Source of the DNA: Paenibacillus silvisoli
Lineage (GTDB): Bacteria > Bacillota > Bacilli > Paenibacillales > Paenibacillaceae
NCBI RefSeq assembly: GCF_030866765.1
Contig: NZ_CP133017.1
Span: forward strand, 4,260,001 to 4,324,000
Length of the DNA stretch: 64,000 nt
Reading direction: 5' to 3'
Shown here: in pieces, positions 1 to 9,088 of the stretch
Layout: each line of letters begins with the position of its first letter
Position numbering within the stretch: the first letter of the stretch is position 1
Program-made: the position numbers and the translations under genes
The notes under the pieces: model-generated
The model's input: only the letters and a program-made list of their open reading frames with translations
The model's database searches: none
Told to the model about the DNA's origin: nothing

Positions 1-2238
1 CTGGGTAAGCCCCTTATCGTCGGCATGTATAAAGGCCAGTTCCGTAAAAACCTTCAGCATGAACGAAATGACCTCTTCCGCTGCGTTTAGCTTCTGTGCC
101 AATTGTTTACTTATGCCCTCAACCGGCACCGGACATTCACGGCGAAGCAGCTGATAGAGCTGTCCGAATTGTTCCCTTGTCGGAAACACGGCCTTTGCCC
201 TGCCTAAATCATAGTGCAAATGTACGGCTTCGAGACCTTCGCAAGCGGCAATCGCCTGCGCCAATTTGTCGGCGGACGCCGGCTTGCCGAGCACGAATAG
301 ATGCTCGCACTTGAAGCGGCTCTGCCACGCTTGATCATCGTAGGTGAAGACCGGGACGTCAGGCAGCATCCCCTCCGAGGACAATGCTGCATCAAGATGC
401 GCAGGTCCCGGCACGAGAACGGCAGCATCCCCGTAAGGACTCCCTGCGAGCTGCTTCCATAACGCGTCCGCCGATTCGCGGTCGCCGTCCGAACGGCGAT
501 CGAACAGCTGAATATGGGGCACGCGCAGATCGGAAACCATAAACTGCGCTTTGCGCTGGCCGTTCCACTCGTTCAAGGACAGCTCGCCGACGAGTTCTAT
601 GGCCGCGCCGTGCGCGAGCCGCTCCGTCAGATGGCCGTTGCCGAAGCAAACCGCATCGAGCATTTTGCCTTGCCCGCTGATGGCCAGCTTCAAATGCTTG
701 CTCTCTTTCCCCATCGACTTGCGGTCGGCCAGCGTCACGCCGGTCAGCAGCAATTTCGGCGCTTCGTTGCCGATGCCGAACGGCTCCAGCTGCGCAAGCT
801 GCTCCCGAACCCGCAGCGTAGCATCCTCCATTTTGCAGCTGAGATCGATGCTCGTCTTCGGGATCCAGTCTTCTTCCGTCAGCCATTGATCCGCGAGTCC
901 GCTCAACCGCTCCTCGAACGCCGCCAAGTTATCCTTGTACAGCGTCATCCCCGCAGCAGCCTGATGGCCTCCGTAATGGTCGAGCAGCTCATCGCATTCG
1001 GTCAACGCGGCATGCAGGTCATAGCCTTCGATCGATCGGGCGGAACCTTTGCACTTGCCGGTTTCGCCATCCAAGCCGAGAATAAGCGTCGGTTTGTAAT
1101 AGCGCTCGATGAACTTCGAAGCCACGATGCCGACAACGCCGACGTTCCAGCCCTCGCCCGCGAGCACGATAACCGATGGAGACGGCTTGCCCGCTTCCTC
1201 GGCCGTTTTGCATTTGGCCTTCCACATCTCTTCCGCTTCCAGAACGATGTCGTCAACGATCTGCTGGCGCTGCTTATTGAGCAGATCCAGCTGGAATGCG
1301 TTCGCGGCGGCGGCATCGTGATCCGTCGCCGTAAGCAGCCCGACGGCTTGCTTCGCATGCTCCAGCCTTCCGGCAGCGTTAATGCGAGGCGCCATGCCGA
1401 ATGCAACGTTCGTCGACACGAGCGACTTCAGCTCGATGCCTCCCACTTCCGCCAACGCGCGAAAGCCCGGCTTGTCCGTCTGCCGCAGCTGCTCGAGGCC
1501 CAACTTGACCAATACCCGGTTCTCGTCCGTCAACGGCATCAAATCGGCAATCGTCCCGAGCGCTACGACATCGGTCCATTCCACGGGAGGCTCGTCCAGC
1601 AGCGCCTGCGCAAGCTTGAACGCGACGCCGACGCCGGCCAAGCCTTTGAACGGATACTCGCAATCCCCCTGCTTCGGATTGACGATCGTGTAAGCGTCCG
1701 GCAGCTGATGAGGCGGCTCGTGGTGGTCGGTCACGACGATATCGATGCCGAGCTCATTCGCATAGGCGATTTCCTCGACCGCGCTGATGCCCGTATCGAC
1801 CGTCACGATCAGCGTGATGCCAAGGTCGGCCGCGGCACGAAGCGCCGCCTTGTTCAGCCCGTAGCCCTCCAGCGTCCGATGAGGAATGTAGTAGTCAAAA
1901 TGAAGTCCCAGCCGCGTGAACAGGTAGGTCATTAAGGTGGTTGACGATACGCCGTCGCAATCGTAGTCGCCGTAGATGCGCACGCGCTCGCCTTTCTGCA
2001 CGGCCGCTTGAACGCGCTCGACTGCCTCTTTCATCCCTTTCAGCAGAAAAGGATCGTGCAGACATTCGGTGCCCCCGTTCAGAAACCGTCTCGCCGTTTC
2101 CAACCGGTCGTAGCCGCGCTGTACGAGCAAGCGCGCGACCAGCGGGGGAAGGGACAAGCTCCGGGCCAAGCCTGTCGCTCGCGCCTCTCCCTCCAGATCG
2201 AACGGAGCGAGACGCCAGCGGGTTTTGGATTGCAGCAT
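1..2238 (-). CDS. recJ: Single-stranded-DNA-specific exonuclease RecJ (C-terminus outside window)
   Basis: RecJ is a 5'-3' single-strand DNA exonuclease used in recombination and repair in the cytoplasm. The frame opens at the ATG at 2238 and stays open for 746 codons to the window edge, so the C-terminus is not seen. The DHH phosphoesterase signature is complete: DYDCDG near residue 91, TVDTG near 146 and TDHHEPP near 170. A DHHA1-type HYGGHQAAAGM motif lies near residue 420. The remaining roughly 200 residues fit the extra C-terminal domain of Bacillota RecJ. The ribosome site (AAAGGGTG) is modest. The gene lies 39 bases after the CDF-like gene and is probably co-transcribed with it. Confidence 0.96.
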   Translation of the reverse strand, partial: MLQSKTRWRLAPFDLEGEARATGLARSLSLPPLVARLLVQRGYDRLETARRFLNGGTECLHDPFLLKGMKEAVERVQAAVQKGERVRIYGDYDCDGVSSTTLMTYLFTRLGLHFDYYIPHRTLEGYGLNKAALRAAADLGITLIVTVDTGISAVEEIAYANELGIDIVVTDHHEPPHQLPDAYTIVNPKQGDCEYPFKGLAGVGVAFKLAQALLDEPPVEWTDVVALGTIADLMPLTDENRVLVKLGLEQLRQTDKPGFRALAEVGGIELKSLVSTNVAFGMAPRINAAGRLEHAKQAVGLLTATDHDAAAANAFQLDLLNKQRQQIVDDIVLEAEEMWKAKCKTAEEAGKPSPSVIVLAGEGWNVGVVGIVASKFIERYYKPTLILGLDGETGKCKGSARSIEGYDLHAALTECDELLDHYGGHQAAAGMTLYKDNLAAFEERLSGLADQWLTEEDWIPKTSIDLSCKMEDATLRVREQLAQLEPFGIGNEAPKLLLTGVTLADRKSMGKESKHLKLAISGQGKMLDAVCFGNGHLTERLAHGAAIELVGELSLNEWNGQRKAQFMVSDLRVPHIQLFDRRSDGDRESADALWKQLAGSPYGDAAVLVPGPAHLDAALSSEGMLPDVPVFTYDDQAWQSRFKCEHLFVLGKPASADKLAQAIAACEGLEAVHLHYDLGRAKAVFPTREQFGQLYQLLRRECPVPVEGISKQLAQKLNAAEEVISFMLKVFTELAFIHADDKGLTQ

Positions 2239-2277
2239 GAGGCCTGACACCCTTTCACAAAAAAATGAACGCTGCTG

Positions 2278-3189
2278 CTATTGCAGTAGCGTCGGTAGTT
2301 GTTCCTGACTCGTATCGTGATTTGTTTTGTACGGATAACCCGGATCGTACGGCTCGACATGAACCGCCACCTCGGTCATATGGCTGAATCTCTTCATCAG
2401 AAAATATTTCACGCGCTTCGCGATCTCATTGCCTTCCAGCACCGAAATGCGCGGATTGACGCAGATGACCACTTCCGCCACCGCGTAGTGCCCGTGCTCG
2501 CGCGCCCGCAGCACCTCGACGCTGATTACGCCTTCCATCCGCAGCACGACCGCTTTCAGCTCCGACATATCCGCCGGCTCGACTTCAAGAAACCGGCTGC
2601 GCATGACGGATGCGGAAGCGACGCGGTAGCCGCTGGTAAAGACGATGACGACGATAATGAGCGATGCCGCCGGATCCAGGTAATGCAAGACGGGCATGCC
2701 GAGCGGCTTGCCCAGCATGGCGCCGCCTGTTCCGACAAACGCGGCAAGCGAAGCGTACAGGTCCGCTCCCCGTTCCTTGACCGGGAAGCGGATTTCTTTC
2801 AGCAGAAAAGCGAGCAGCACGACGGCGGCCGCCGGCCAACCCGGTCCTTCGTCCACGCCGTCGGCAATCGATTTAATCGCGGAAATGCCGATCTCCAAGC
2901 CTAAAATCATAAGCAGAATGGATGCCATTACGCCGGCCGCCGCTTCCGCCTTGCCTCTTGTCGCCGGCACGGGCGCATGAGGGGATCCAAGCTGACGGCA
3001 CCGGCGAACGCCGGTCAAGGAGACGAATGAAGCGGCTGCATCCGAAGCGGAGCGGCAGGCATCCGCCATCAACGACTGACTGCCCGCTAGTACGCCGATT
3101 CCGCCTTTCATCGCTGCTATACAGACATTGCCGATCAAACCGGTCCAAGCTGCGGACTCGGCTCTGGCATAACGTTGTGTCGCTGTCAT
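2278..3189 (-). CDS. Cation diffusion facilitator (CDF)-family membrane protein with degenerate metal site
   Basis: This 303-residue protein has the CDF architecture: about six membrane segments, then a ferredoxin-like C-terminal domain (from about residue 205, with MEGVISVEVLRAREHGHYA). CDF proteins usually export Zn, Mn, Fe or Co in exchange for protons. The family's metal ligands are altered here. The HxxxD of membrane helix 2 reads ADACRSASD, with Arg where His is expected. The HPYGHGKAE loop reads SPHAPVPATRGKAE. The helix 5 WHHRSD block is missing (GADLYASLAAFVG). Start: the ATG at 3189 has GGGAGG five bases upstream; an in-frame start at 3210 has none. It sits between secF and recJ. 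The family fold is likely, but transport activity is doubtful. Confidence 0.85.
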   Translation of the reverse strand: MTATQRYARAESAAWTGLIGNVCIAAMKGGIGVLAGSQSLMADACRSASDAAASFVSLTGVRRCRQLGSPHAPVPATRGKAEAAAGVMASILLMILGLEIGISAIKSIADGVDEGPGWPAAAVVLLAFLLKEIRFPVKERGADLYASLAAFVGTGGAMLGKPLGMPVLHYLDPAASLIIVVIVFTSGYRVASASVMRSRFLEVEPADMSELKAVVLRMEGVISVEVLRAREHGHYAVAEVVICVNPRISVLEGNEIAKRVKYFLMKRFSHMTEVAVHVEPYDPGYPYKTNHDTSQEQLPTLLQ

Positions 3190-3268
3190 GGACGCCTCCC
3201 GATAAAGCATTTGCGCTTAGTTATTGTACTAGAGGATGCGCCGCTGGGCTACCCTCATTTCTATCATA

Positions 3269-4201
3269 CTACGAGGCAGCCGGAGACTTGACTGCCGCCT
3301 TCGGTTTTTGTTTGTTTTTCAGAACAAGCCAGAGCTGGCTCGCGATAAAGATCGACGAGTACGCGCCGCTTACGAGACCGAACAGAATCGCCAGCGAGAA
3401 CAATTGGATGGACGCGCTGCCGAAGATGAGCAAGCAAACCGCGGCCACCACGACGGTCATAACCGTGTTGATGGAACGCGTCAGCGTTTGCCAGATGCTC
3501 TCGTTTACGAGACGGGCAACGTCCGCGGCCGTTTTGATTTTCGCGAAGCGAAGGTTTTCCCGGATCCGGTCGAAAATAACGATCGTATCGTTGATGGAAT
3601 AACCGATGATGGTCAGAATCGCGACAATGAACGGCAGGTTCACTTCAAGCTTGAAGATCGAGAACAAGCTGATAACGATGAACGCGTCATGGAGCAAGGA
3701 CACGATCGCGGCGATCGCAAAACGCCATTCGAAGCGAATGCTCACGTAGATGACGATCCCGATGCTGGCAACGATGATCGCGTACAGCGCGTTCGTTTGC
3801 AGCTCTCGCGCGATCTCAGTGTCAACCGTGTTGACTTCCGCCGATGCTTCCTTATCGAACTTGGCGGCGAAGCCTTCCTTGAGCGCCTTCTCCTTCTGAT
3901 CCGTCAACACTTCGTCGAAACGTACCGTAATCCGGTTTGCGCCTACGGTCAACGTCGGCGAGCCGAAGTCGTTATCTTTCAAGTACTGCTCGATTTGTTC
4001 CTTCTGACCGGTCAAATCTTTCTTAACGGCAATGTCCACGTTCGAACCGGCCTTGAAATCGACGCCGTAATTCAAGCCGTGAATGCCCAGCGTAATGATG
4101 CCGAGCACCGTAATGATAATCGAGAAAATAAAGAAGTAGCGGGCGTTCTTGACGAAGTCGAACTTGCCTTCGGATACTTCCGTGAATTTACTAAAGCGCA
4201 C
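3269..4201 (-). CDS. secF: Protein translocase subunit SecF
   Basis: SecF is the membrane partner of SecD; together they use the proton motive force to help SecYEG release exported proteins. The 310-residue protein has a short cytoplasmic N-terminus, a first membrane segment (FFIFSIIITVLGIITLGI), a periplasmic-type loop, and a cluster of five C-terminal membrane segments including GYSINDTIVIFDRIREN, a hallmark of the family. The gene overlaps the end of secD by 11 bases. The GTG at 4201 has AAGGAG ten bases upstream. A longer GTG start at 4222 lies upstream of that ribosome site and is less likely. B. subtilis fuses SecD and SecF; here they are separate proteins. Confidence 0.95.
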   Translation of the reverse strand: MRFSKFTEVSEGKFDFVKNARYFFIFSIIITVLGIITLGIHGLNYGVDFKAGSNVDIAVKKDLTGQKEQIEQYLKDNDFGSPTLTVGANRITVRFDEVLTDQKEKALKEGFAAKFDKEASAEVNTVDTEIARELQTNALYAIIVASIGIVIYVSIRFEWRFAIAAIVSLLHDAFIVISLFSIFKLEVNLPFIVAILTIIGYSINDTIVIFDRIRENLRFAKIKTAADVARLVNESIWQTLTRSINTVMTVVVAAVCLLIFGSASIQLFSLAILFGLVSGAYSSIFIASQLWLVLKNKQKPKAAVKSPAAS

Positions 4202-5459
4202 GTACTTCACTCTCCTTAACACCGAACAAGGATTTCTTCTTCACAATGCCGCTGCGGATAATCAACGTGAGAAGCAGACGCGAGAAGAAAACGTTCGTCA
4301 ATACGCTGATGATGATGCTGAGCAGCAGGATAACCGCAAAGCCTTTAACGGAGCCTACGCCGATGAAGAACAGCACGAGCGCGGCGATTGTCGTCGTGAC
4401 GTGCGCATCGATAATGGTACGGAACGAAGATTTGGAGCCGGCCTTCTGCGACGAAAGAATGCTTTTGCCGCTGCGCATTTCTTCTTTGATCCGCTCCGCC
4501 ATAATGATGTTGGCGTCTACCGCCATACCGATGCCGAGAATGAAGGCCGCGATGCCCGGAAGCGTCAGCGTCGCATCAATCAGGTTGAAGCCCAGGAGCA
4601 GCAGCCAAATGTACACGATGATACAGAGGCTTGCGATGATGCCTGGCAAACGGTAGAACGCCATCATGAAGAGAAGAATCAGAACAGTGCCGATAACGCC
4701 AGCCCATACGGTCTCTTGCAGAGACAGCTTACCGAGCGTTGCGCCAACGCTTTGCGTATATTTCTCGGTCAGCTTGAGCGGCAATGCGCCCAGGTTGATC
4801 GTATTTTTCAAGTTGGTCGCTTCTTCGCGGGTAAAATTGCCCGTAATGACCGCTTCATCTTGGTTGATTTCGGTGGCTACGCTCGGAGCCGACAATTGCG
4901 TCTCGTCCAGGTAGATCGCCAGCTGGTTTTGGCCGGTTGCGCTCAGCTTCGCGATTTCGCGCGTCACTTCCGCGAACTGCTTCGCGCTTTTCAGCTTAAT
5001 CCCGATCTCGTACGCGTTCAGGTTCGTTTGGTGTACGGAAGCGCCGTTTTCCTTGAAATCGCTGCCGCGAAGCTCGATTTTGCAATATCCTTTATCAGCC
5101 GCGCAGCCGCGCGCGCTGCGGAAGGTCAGTTCTGCAGGCTTCTTGAGGATGTCCCTTACTTTGGTTTCGTCGGACACGCCGGCGATTTTTACGCGGATCC
5201 GGTTGGTGCCCTCCGTCGTGACTTCCGGCTCGGCTACGCCCGTTGCGTTAGCGCGCGCCTCAAGGCTCTTAGCCGTCTCGACCAGAGAATCCTTCGTCAC
5301 CGTGCCGCCTGGCTCGATCGGCTGGGCCTCATACAAAATTTCAAAGCCGCCCTTCAAATCCAGTCCGAGTTTCACGTCGTTGAAAATCCAAGAGCTTGTT
5401 CCCGCTACAACGCCGGCCGATAACACGACGATGAGAACGAATGCTAGCAGACGATTCAT
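4191..5459 (-). CDS. secD: Protein translocase subunit SecD
   Basis: SecD is the larger subunit of the SecDF accessory complex in protein export. The 422-residue protein begins with one membrane segment, followed by the D1-type motif LGLDLKGGFEILYEA at about residues 32-46. A large extracytoplasmic domain follows, then five membrane segments with the conserved GIGMAVDANIIMAERIKEE. It is transcribed ahead of secF and overlaps it, so the two are very probably made together. The start ATG at 5459 is preceded by a purine-rich AAGGGGGAACTGAGGG stretch. The neighbouring comN gene lies upstream, the same order as in B. subtilis (yrzD-secDF). Confidence 0.96.
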   Translation of the reverse strand: MNRLLAFVLIVVLSAGVVAGTSSWIFNDVKLGLDLKGGFEILYEAQPIEPGGTVTKDSLVETAKSLEARANATGVAEPEVTTEGTNRIRVKIAGVSDETKVRDILKKPAELTFRSARGCAADKGYCKIELRGSDFKENGASVHQTNLNAYEIGIKLKSAKQFAEVTREIAKLSATGQNQLAIYLDETQLSAPSVATEINQDEAVITGNFTREEATNLKNTINLGALPLKLTEKYTQSVGATLGKLSLQETVWAGVIGTVLILLFMMAFYRLPGIIASLCIIVYIWLLLLGFNLIDATLTLPGIAAFILGIGMAVDANIIMAERIKEEMRSGKSILSSQKAGSKSSFRTIIDAHVTTTIAALVLFFIGVGSVKGFAVILLLSIIISVLTNVFFSRLLLTLIIRSGIVKKKSLFGVKESEVRAL

Positions 5460-5530
5460 ATTACCCTCAGTTCCCCCTTAAATTCTCTTGTGTCAACATT
5501 CCTATTATAGCGATGCCTCAAAAACGAGTC

Positions 5531-5567
5531 AAAAAAAAGAGCCCATCCGTCAAAAATGGGTCCCTTT
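5531..5567 (-). terminator. Rho-independent terminator after comN
   Basis: On the minus strand GGGACCCAT and ATGGGCTC pair around a short loop and are followed by eight T. The hairpin overlaps the comN stop codon. It would reduce read-through from comN into secD. Confidence 0.75.
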
Positions 5568-5810
5568 ATAGGCGCTGAGCGTCAAAAAATTCATGAATTT
5601 CGTCACTTTCAGCGACAAAATATCGTTGACGACCTGATGCATCGCCGGCATGCCCGATTTTGCATACCGTTCGTTCACGCATTGCCAAATATCGTTTCCC
5701 GTCACATGCTCATACCCGATCATTCTGAATTCCTCGGCCTTGCTGCTACACAAATGCTCGATGGTCGCGACCCATTCTTCCTCCGACAATGGTTTAGGCT
5801 CGTTTGTCAT
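5550..5810 (-). CDS. comN: Post-transcriptional regulator ComN-like protein
   Basis: This small soluble protein of 86 residues matches the ComN (YrzD) post-transcriptional regulator family. In B. subtilis the family acts on comE mRNA and is found at the division site. Recognition rests on the pattern SEEEWVATIEHLCSSKAEEF near the start, NDIWQCVNERY in the middle and a C-terminal helical region, and on the position next to secD, which is the B. subtilis arrangement. The ATG at 5810 has a strong AAAGGAGG ribosome site. The gene is divergent from spoVB, and the terminator overlaps its stop. The assignment is good; the role in this organism is inferred. Confidence 0.85.
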   Translation of the reverse strand: MTNEPKPLSEEEWVATIEHLCSSKAEEFRMIGYEHVTGNDIWQCVNERYAKSGMPAMHQVVNDILSLKVTKFMNFLTLSAYKGTHF

Positions 5811-5985
5811 TCCACGACCTCCTTTGCTCTATATCATTCGCTGCAAAGGGCGTCATTCCTGCAACAAAACGACGCAAGACGAAAAAATGACATGGAAGCG
5901 GACATGCCGCGCATAAACATAAGGATAGGACAGGTTGACCGGATACGGATACTGGGAACGACTGTTAAGGGGAGAGGAAACGACC

Positions 5986-7599
5986 GTGACCAAGCAAACG
6001 TTTATTAAAGGGGCTTTGATACTGCTGCTGGCAGGCGTAGTAAACCGCATCCTTGCCTTTGTGCCGCGGATCGCGCTTCCACGGATTATCGGCGCGGAGG
6101 GCGTGGGATTGTACCAGCTCGGCTACCCGTTTCTGATCGTTCTGCTGACCATCATTACGGGCGGCATTCCGCTGGCCGTCGCCAAATGGATCGCGGAAGC
6201 CGAATCCAACGGCGATACCAAGCGGGTGAAGCAAATTTTCCGTTCGGCGATGGCTTTGACCGTTTTGCTGGCACTGCTGCTGACCGCGCTGTTCATCGTT
6301 CTGATGCCTTGGATTACGACAAAACTGATGACCGATCCGAGGGTGTACGAAACGCTGCTGATGATGAGTCCCCTGCTGCTCATTATCGGGGTATCGTCGG
6401 TATACAGAGGCTACTTCCAAGGCAAGCAAAACATGATTCCGACCGCGCTATCCCAAACGATCGAGACGGTCATCCGGATCGTCCTCGCGCTCCTGTTCGC
6501 CAAGTGGCTGCTGCAGTATGGACTAGCTTGGGGAGCCGCTGGCGCGATGCTCGGCGTCGTGGCCGGCGAACTCGGCGGGCTTGCCGTGCTGCTGGTGCAA
6601 TATGCGAACGACCGCAAGCGCGTGAAGCTCGGCATTGCGCGGGAGTCCGAGGAGAATGGTCCGCAGCCGGCATCGGCAATCGATGCGAAACCGAAATCCT
6701 ATTCTCCGCCGCGTAAAAGGGAACCGGTCGTGCGGAGGCTTATCAGCTTGTCCGTGCCGGTAACCGCAAGCCGGATGATCGGCTCTCTCTCCTACTTGCT
6801 CGAGTCCATCCTGACCGCCAGAGCATTAGCTGCGGCCGGCATCGCGGTCAGCGCCGCAACCGCGCAGTACGGCGCGCTGCAAGGGATGATCGTACCGATT
6901 CTCCTCCTCCCGACCGCGCTGACCTATTCGCTGGCCGTTTCGCTCGTACCCTCGCTGTCCGAAGCCGCAGCCAAAGGCGACCGCGCCACGATCCATAAGC
7001 GGCTTCATCAATCGATGCGGCTTGCGCTCGTCACGGGAGCGCCTTTCGTTGTCGTCATGCTGCTGTTCGCGGAGCCGCTCTGCCGCATACTCTATAATCA
7101 TGTGGAAATCGCTCCGATGCTGCAGTGGATGGCGCCCGTCGGCTTGTTCATCTATTTGCAGGCGCCGCTGCAAGCCGCCTTGCAAGCGCTGGATAAACCC
7201 GCTACCGCGCTCATGAACACCTTTATCGGCGCTATCGTCAAGCTCGTGCTCATCGTCGAGCTGGCTTCCGATCCGGAGCTGGGCATTTACGGCGCCCTCA
7301 TCGCCATCAACGTCAACATCGTGCTCGTCACGGTGCTTCATTGGATCGCGGTCGTCCGTTCCGTCGGCTTCAGCATGGAAATACTCGACTTCATCAAAGT
7401 AGGCGCCGCCATGCTCATCATGGGCGCCGCATCGCTCTGGATCATGAACCTGCAGGCGCTGCCGGCGCTTTGGCATAATTTTATTATCGCTTGCACGGCC
7501 GGCATCATCATCTACTTGATTCTGATGGTCTTGCTGAAAATTATCGATCGGTATGACGTGGAGCGAATCCCTTACCTCGGCCGATTTTTCCGATCCTAG
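5986..7599 (+). CDS. spoVB: Stage V sporulation protein B (MOP-family lipid flippase)
   Basis: SpoVB belongs to the MurJ/SpoVB branch of the MOP flippase superfamily and is needed for spore cortex peptidoglycan, probably moving lipid-linked precursors across the outer forespore membrane. The 537-residue protein has about 14 membrane segments. It starts with the typical MVNRILAF-like pattern (GVVNRILAFVPRIALPRIIGAEGVG) and has an internal charged loop around residues 225-250. The GTG at 5986 has AGGGGAGAGG upstream; the frame stays open further upstream, but without a comparable ribosome site. One of only four plus-strand genes here. A strong hairpin terminator follows. Confidence 0.94.
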   Translation: MTKQTFIKGALILLLAGVVNRILAFVPRIALPRIIGAEGVGLYQLGYPFLIVLLTIITGGIPLAVAKWIAEAESNGDTKRVKQIFRSAMALTVLLALLLTALFIVLMPWITTKLMTDPRVYETLLMMSPLLLIIGVSSVYRGYFQGKQNMIPTALSQTIETVIRIVLALLFAKWLLQYGLAWGAAGAMLGVVAGELGGLAVLLVQYANDRKRVKLGIARESEENGPQPASAIDAKPKSYSPPRKREPVVRRLISLSVPVTASRMIGSLSYLLESILTARALAAAGIAVSAATAQYGALQGMIVPILLLPTALTYSLAVSLVPSLSEAAAKGDRATIHKRLHQSMRLALVTGAPFVVVMLLFAEPLCRILYNHVEIAPMLQWMAPVGLFIYLQAPLQAALQALDKPATALMNTFIGAIVKLVLIVELASDPELGIYGALIAINVNIVLVTVLHWIAVVRSVGFSMEILDFIKVGAAMLIMGAASLWIMNLQALPALWHNFIIACTAGIIIYLILMVLLKIIDRYDVERIPYLGRFFRS

Positions 7600-7606
7600 C
7601 GCAAAT

Positions 7607-7635
7607 AAACACCGGCCCGTGATGAGCCGGTGTTT
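7607..7635. terminator. Hairpin terminator between convergent spoVB and DUF421 gene
   Basis: Perfect 10-bp stem AAACACCGGC / GCCGGTGTTT with a 9-nt loop, placed between two convergent genes six bases before the DUF421 stop codon. A-rich and T-rich arms make it usable from both strands. Confidence 0.8.
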
Positions 7636-7640
7636 CGCCT

Positions 7641-8384
7641 TTACTTATACGGTCCTCGTCCGCGCCTTGCGTCGAGAAATATTTTGCCGCGATGGTCAAT
7701 GGTGCACAAGAACACTTGCTTCGCATCGGTAATCCCCCGTTGACGAAGCTGGTTGTTCAGCCAGAAACGGTCTTTGCCGAGCTGCTCCAAATTCGTTTTC
7801 TGAATTTCGCCATCCATGATCAGCGGTACCGGCAGCGTTTCGAAACGATAGTTGCGCGGAAACGGCTTCGGGAACTGCGGATCCTGCCGATGCGCTTGCG
7901 CATCCGAACCGCCATGCCCGCTCGAGCCGCGTTCTTTCGTTTCCTTCGGAATGATCGACAGCTTGCCGGTCGTCTCCAGGATGGCAAACTCGACATCCGC
8001 GATATTCGTCTTATTTTCACGGAATTGAAGCAGTAAATCGTCCAAATTGTACCTTTGCTTGCGCATCGCTTCCCGGTTCAGCTTCCCCCGCTCCACGAGG
8101 ACGACCGGCTCGCCATCGAACAAGACGCGCAGCTTGCGGCTCTTCAGCGTAATGAACGCGATCACGATTTGAATGACGAGCAGCCCCACCATCGGCAGTA
8201 TGCCGTCGAGCACGGGCCGCTTCGTATCCTCGATGACGAACACGGCGATTTCAGCGATCATGACGGAGATGACAAGGTCGAACACCGACAGCTTCCCGAT
8301 TTCCCGCTTGCCCATGAGCCGCATGATCAGAAACACGATAAAGTAGATGAGAAGCGTCCGGAACAGCATTACTCCATATTCCAC
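7641..8384 (-). CDS. yrbG: DUF421-domain membrane protein (YetF/YrbG family)
   Basis: DUF421 proteins have three N-terminal membrane helices and a soluble C-terminal part. B. subtilis paralogues include YrbG and the spore germination-linked YetF group; their biochemical role is not settled. Here (247 residues) the family motif MGKREIGKLSVFDLVISVMI is at residues 24-43. The soluble domain has DGEPVVLVERGKL and a DVEFAILETTGKLSI segment. Residues 152-172 form a Gly/His/Gln-rich insert (SSGHGGSDAQAHRQ). The start GTG at 8384 has GGAGGG eight bases upstream. The place beside spoVB matches B. subtilis yrbG. Convergent with spoVB. Confidence 0.85.
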   Translation of the reverse strand: MEYGVMLFRTLLIYFIVFLIMRLMGKREIGKLSVFDLVISVMIAEIAVFVIEDTKRPVLDGILPMVGLLVIQIVIAFITLKSRKLRVLFDGEPVVLVERGKLNREAMRKQRYNLDDLLLQFRENKTNIADVEFAILETTGKLSIIPKETKERGSSGHGGSDAQAHRQDPQFPKPFPRNYRFETLPVPLIMDGEIQKTNLEQLGKDRFWLNNQLRQRGITDAKQVFLCTIDHRGKIFLDARRGRGPYK

Positions 8385-8580
8385 ATGAACCGCCCTCCAG
8401 CTTTAAAGTACAACTATTGTCACCGGATGCAATGCTCGTCATACGAAGGCGGATATTCGAATTATTGGTAAACAAACGGACGCTTGGGGTTTCCAAGCTA
8501 TCTTGTACTATTATGAACGGCTTGACCATATGTTTGTAATAATCGTGGACTCGAGCGTAAATAATTGGAGGGATAGGTAC

Positions 8581-8982
8581 ATGAAACCGATCAATGCCAT
8601 GAAAAATGTTCCAAAGGTGCATATGGCTTCACCGATGCTGGCCGGCATTTTATACGCATCGATTTGGCTGGCGCTTGGGGCGCTGCTGCTTTCGACGATG
8701 CTGCGCTTTGGCAGCATGCAGGAAACCCAGCTTCCGCTCTACAGCTTGATCGTGCACGGCTTTGCCTCCCTGGCAGGCGGCTTCGTATCCGGGAAGCGGT
8801 CCGGCATGCGCGGCTGGTATTACGGCGGGCTGCTGGGCTTCGCGTACGGCCTGCTGATATTGCTGGTAAGCTTTCTCTCCATGAACACCGGAATCAGCGG
8901 CAGAACGTTTACGATGCTGATCGAAACGGTGATCTGCGGCGCACTCGGCGGCATGGTCGGCGTCAATATGAAGCGCTCCTGA
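8581..8982 (+). CDS. yrzE: TIGR04086-family membrane protein (YrzE-like)
   Basis: A 133-residue protein with four predicted membrane segments and short loops (AGILYASIWLALGALLLST, LIVHGFASLAGGFVSGKRSG, WYYGGLLGFAYGLLILLVSF, and a last one ending GGMVGVNMKRS). The Gly-rich second and third segments fit the TIGR04086/YrzE family, known from many spore formers but without a defined function. The ATG at 8581 has GGAGGG upstream; the longer in-frame extension has no ribosome site. The gene lies between yrbG and yajC in B. subtilis, the same neighbourhood as here. Confidence 0.8.
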   Translation: MKPINAMKNVPKVHMASPMLAGILYASIWLALGALLLSTMLRFGSMQETQLPLYSLIVHGFASLAGGFVSGKRSGMRGWYYGGLLGFAYGLLILLVSFLSMNTGISGRTFTMLIETVICGALGGMVGVNMKRS

Positions 8983-9016
8983 GCGGATGACCGAATGTGA
9001 ACACTTTTGGAAATCG

Positions 9017-9044
9017 TTCACGGCATGCCGGAATGTGATATACT
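9017..9044 (+). promoter_or_regulatory. Likely sigma-A promoter of the PAP2-family gene
   Basis: TTCACG at 9017-9022 and TATACT at 9039-9044 are separated by 16 bases. TG one base upstream of the -10 makes it an extended -10 promoter. It lies 44 bases before the ATG at 9089. Confidence 0.5.
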
Positions 9045-9088
9045 AGATCGAGCCGTTGGGACAAAGCTTTAGGAGGAAAGAACGTATC

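Noticed and set aside
514..1935. Long open frame on the plus strand opposite recJ
   Set aside because: It is a shadow of recJ in a GC-rich gene; composition is rich in Arg/His/Gln and no family is recognised. The same applies to long opposite-strand frames over secD, safA and valS.
3211..3268. GGCTGCCTC...GAGGGTAGCC hairpin after secF as a terminator
   Set aside because: No T-run follows, and the CDF-like gene is close enough to be co-transcribed.
8385..8580. Promoters in the divergent DUF421/yrzE gap
   Set aside because: Several TATTAT- and TTG-like hexamers occur, but none has a spacing of 16-18 bases with convincing boxes; nothing else was seen there.
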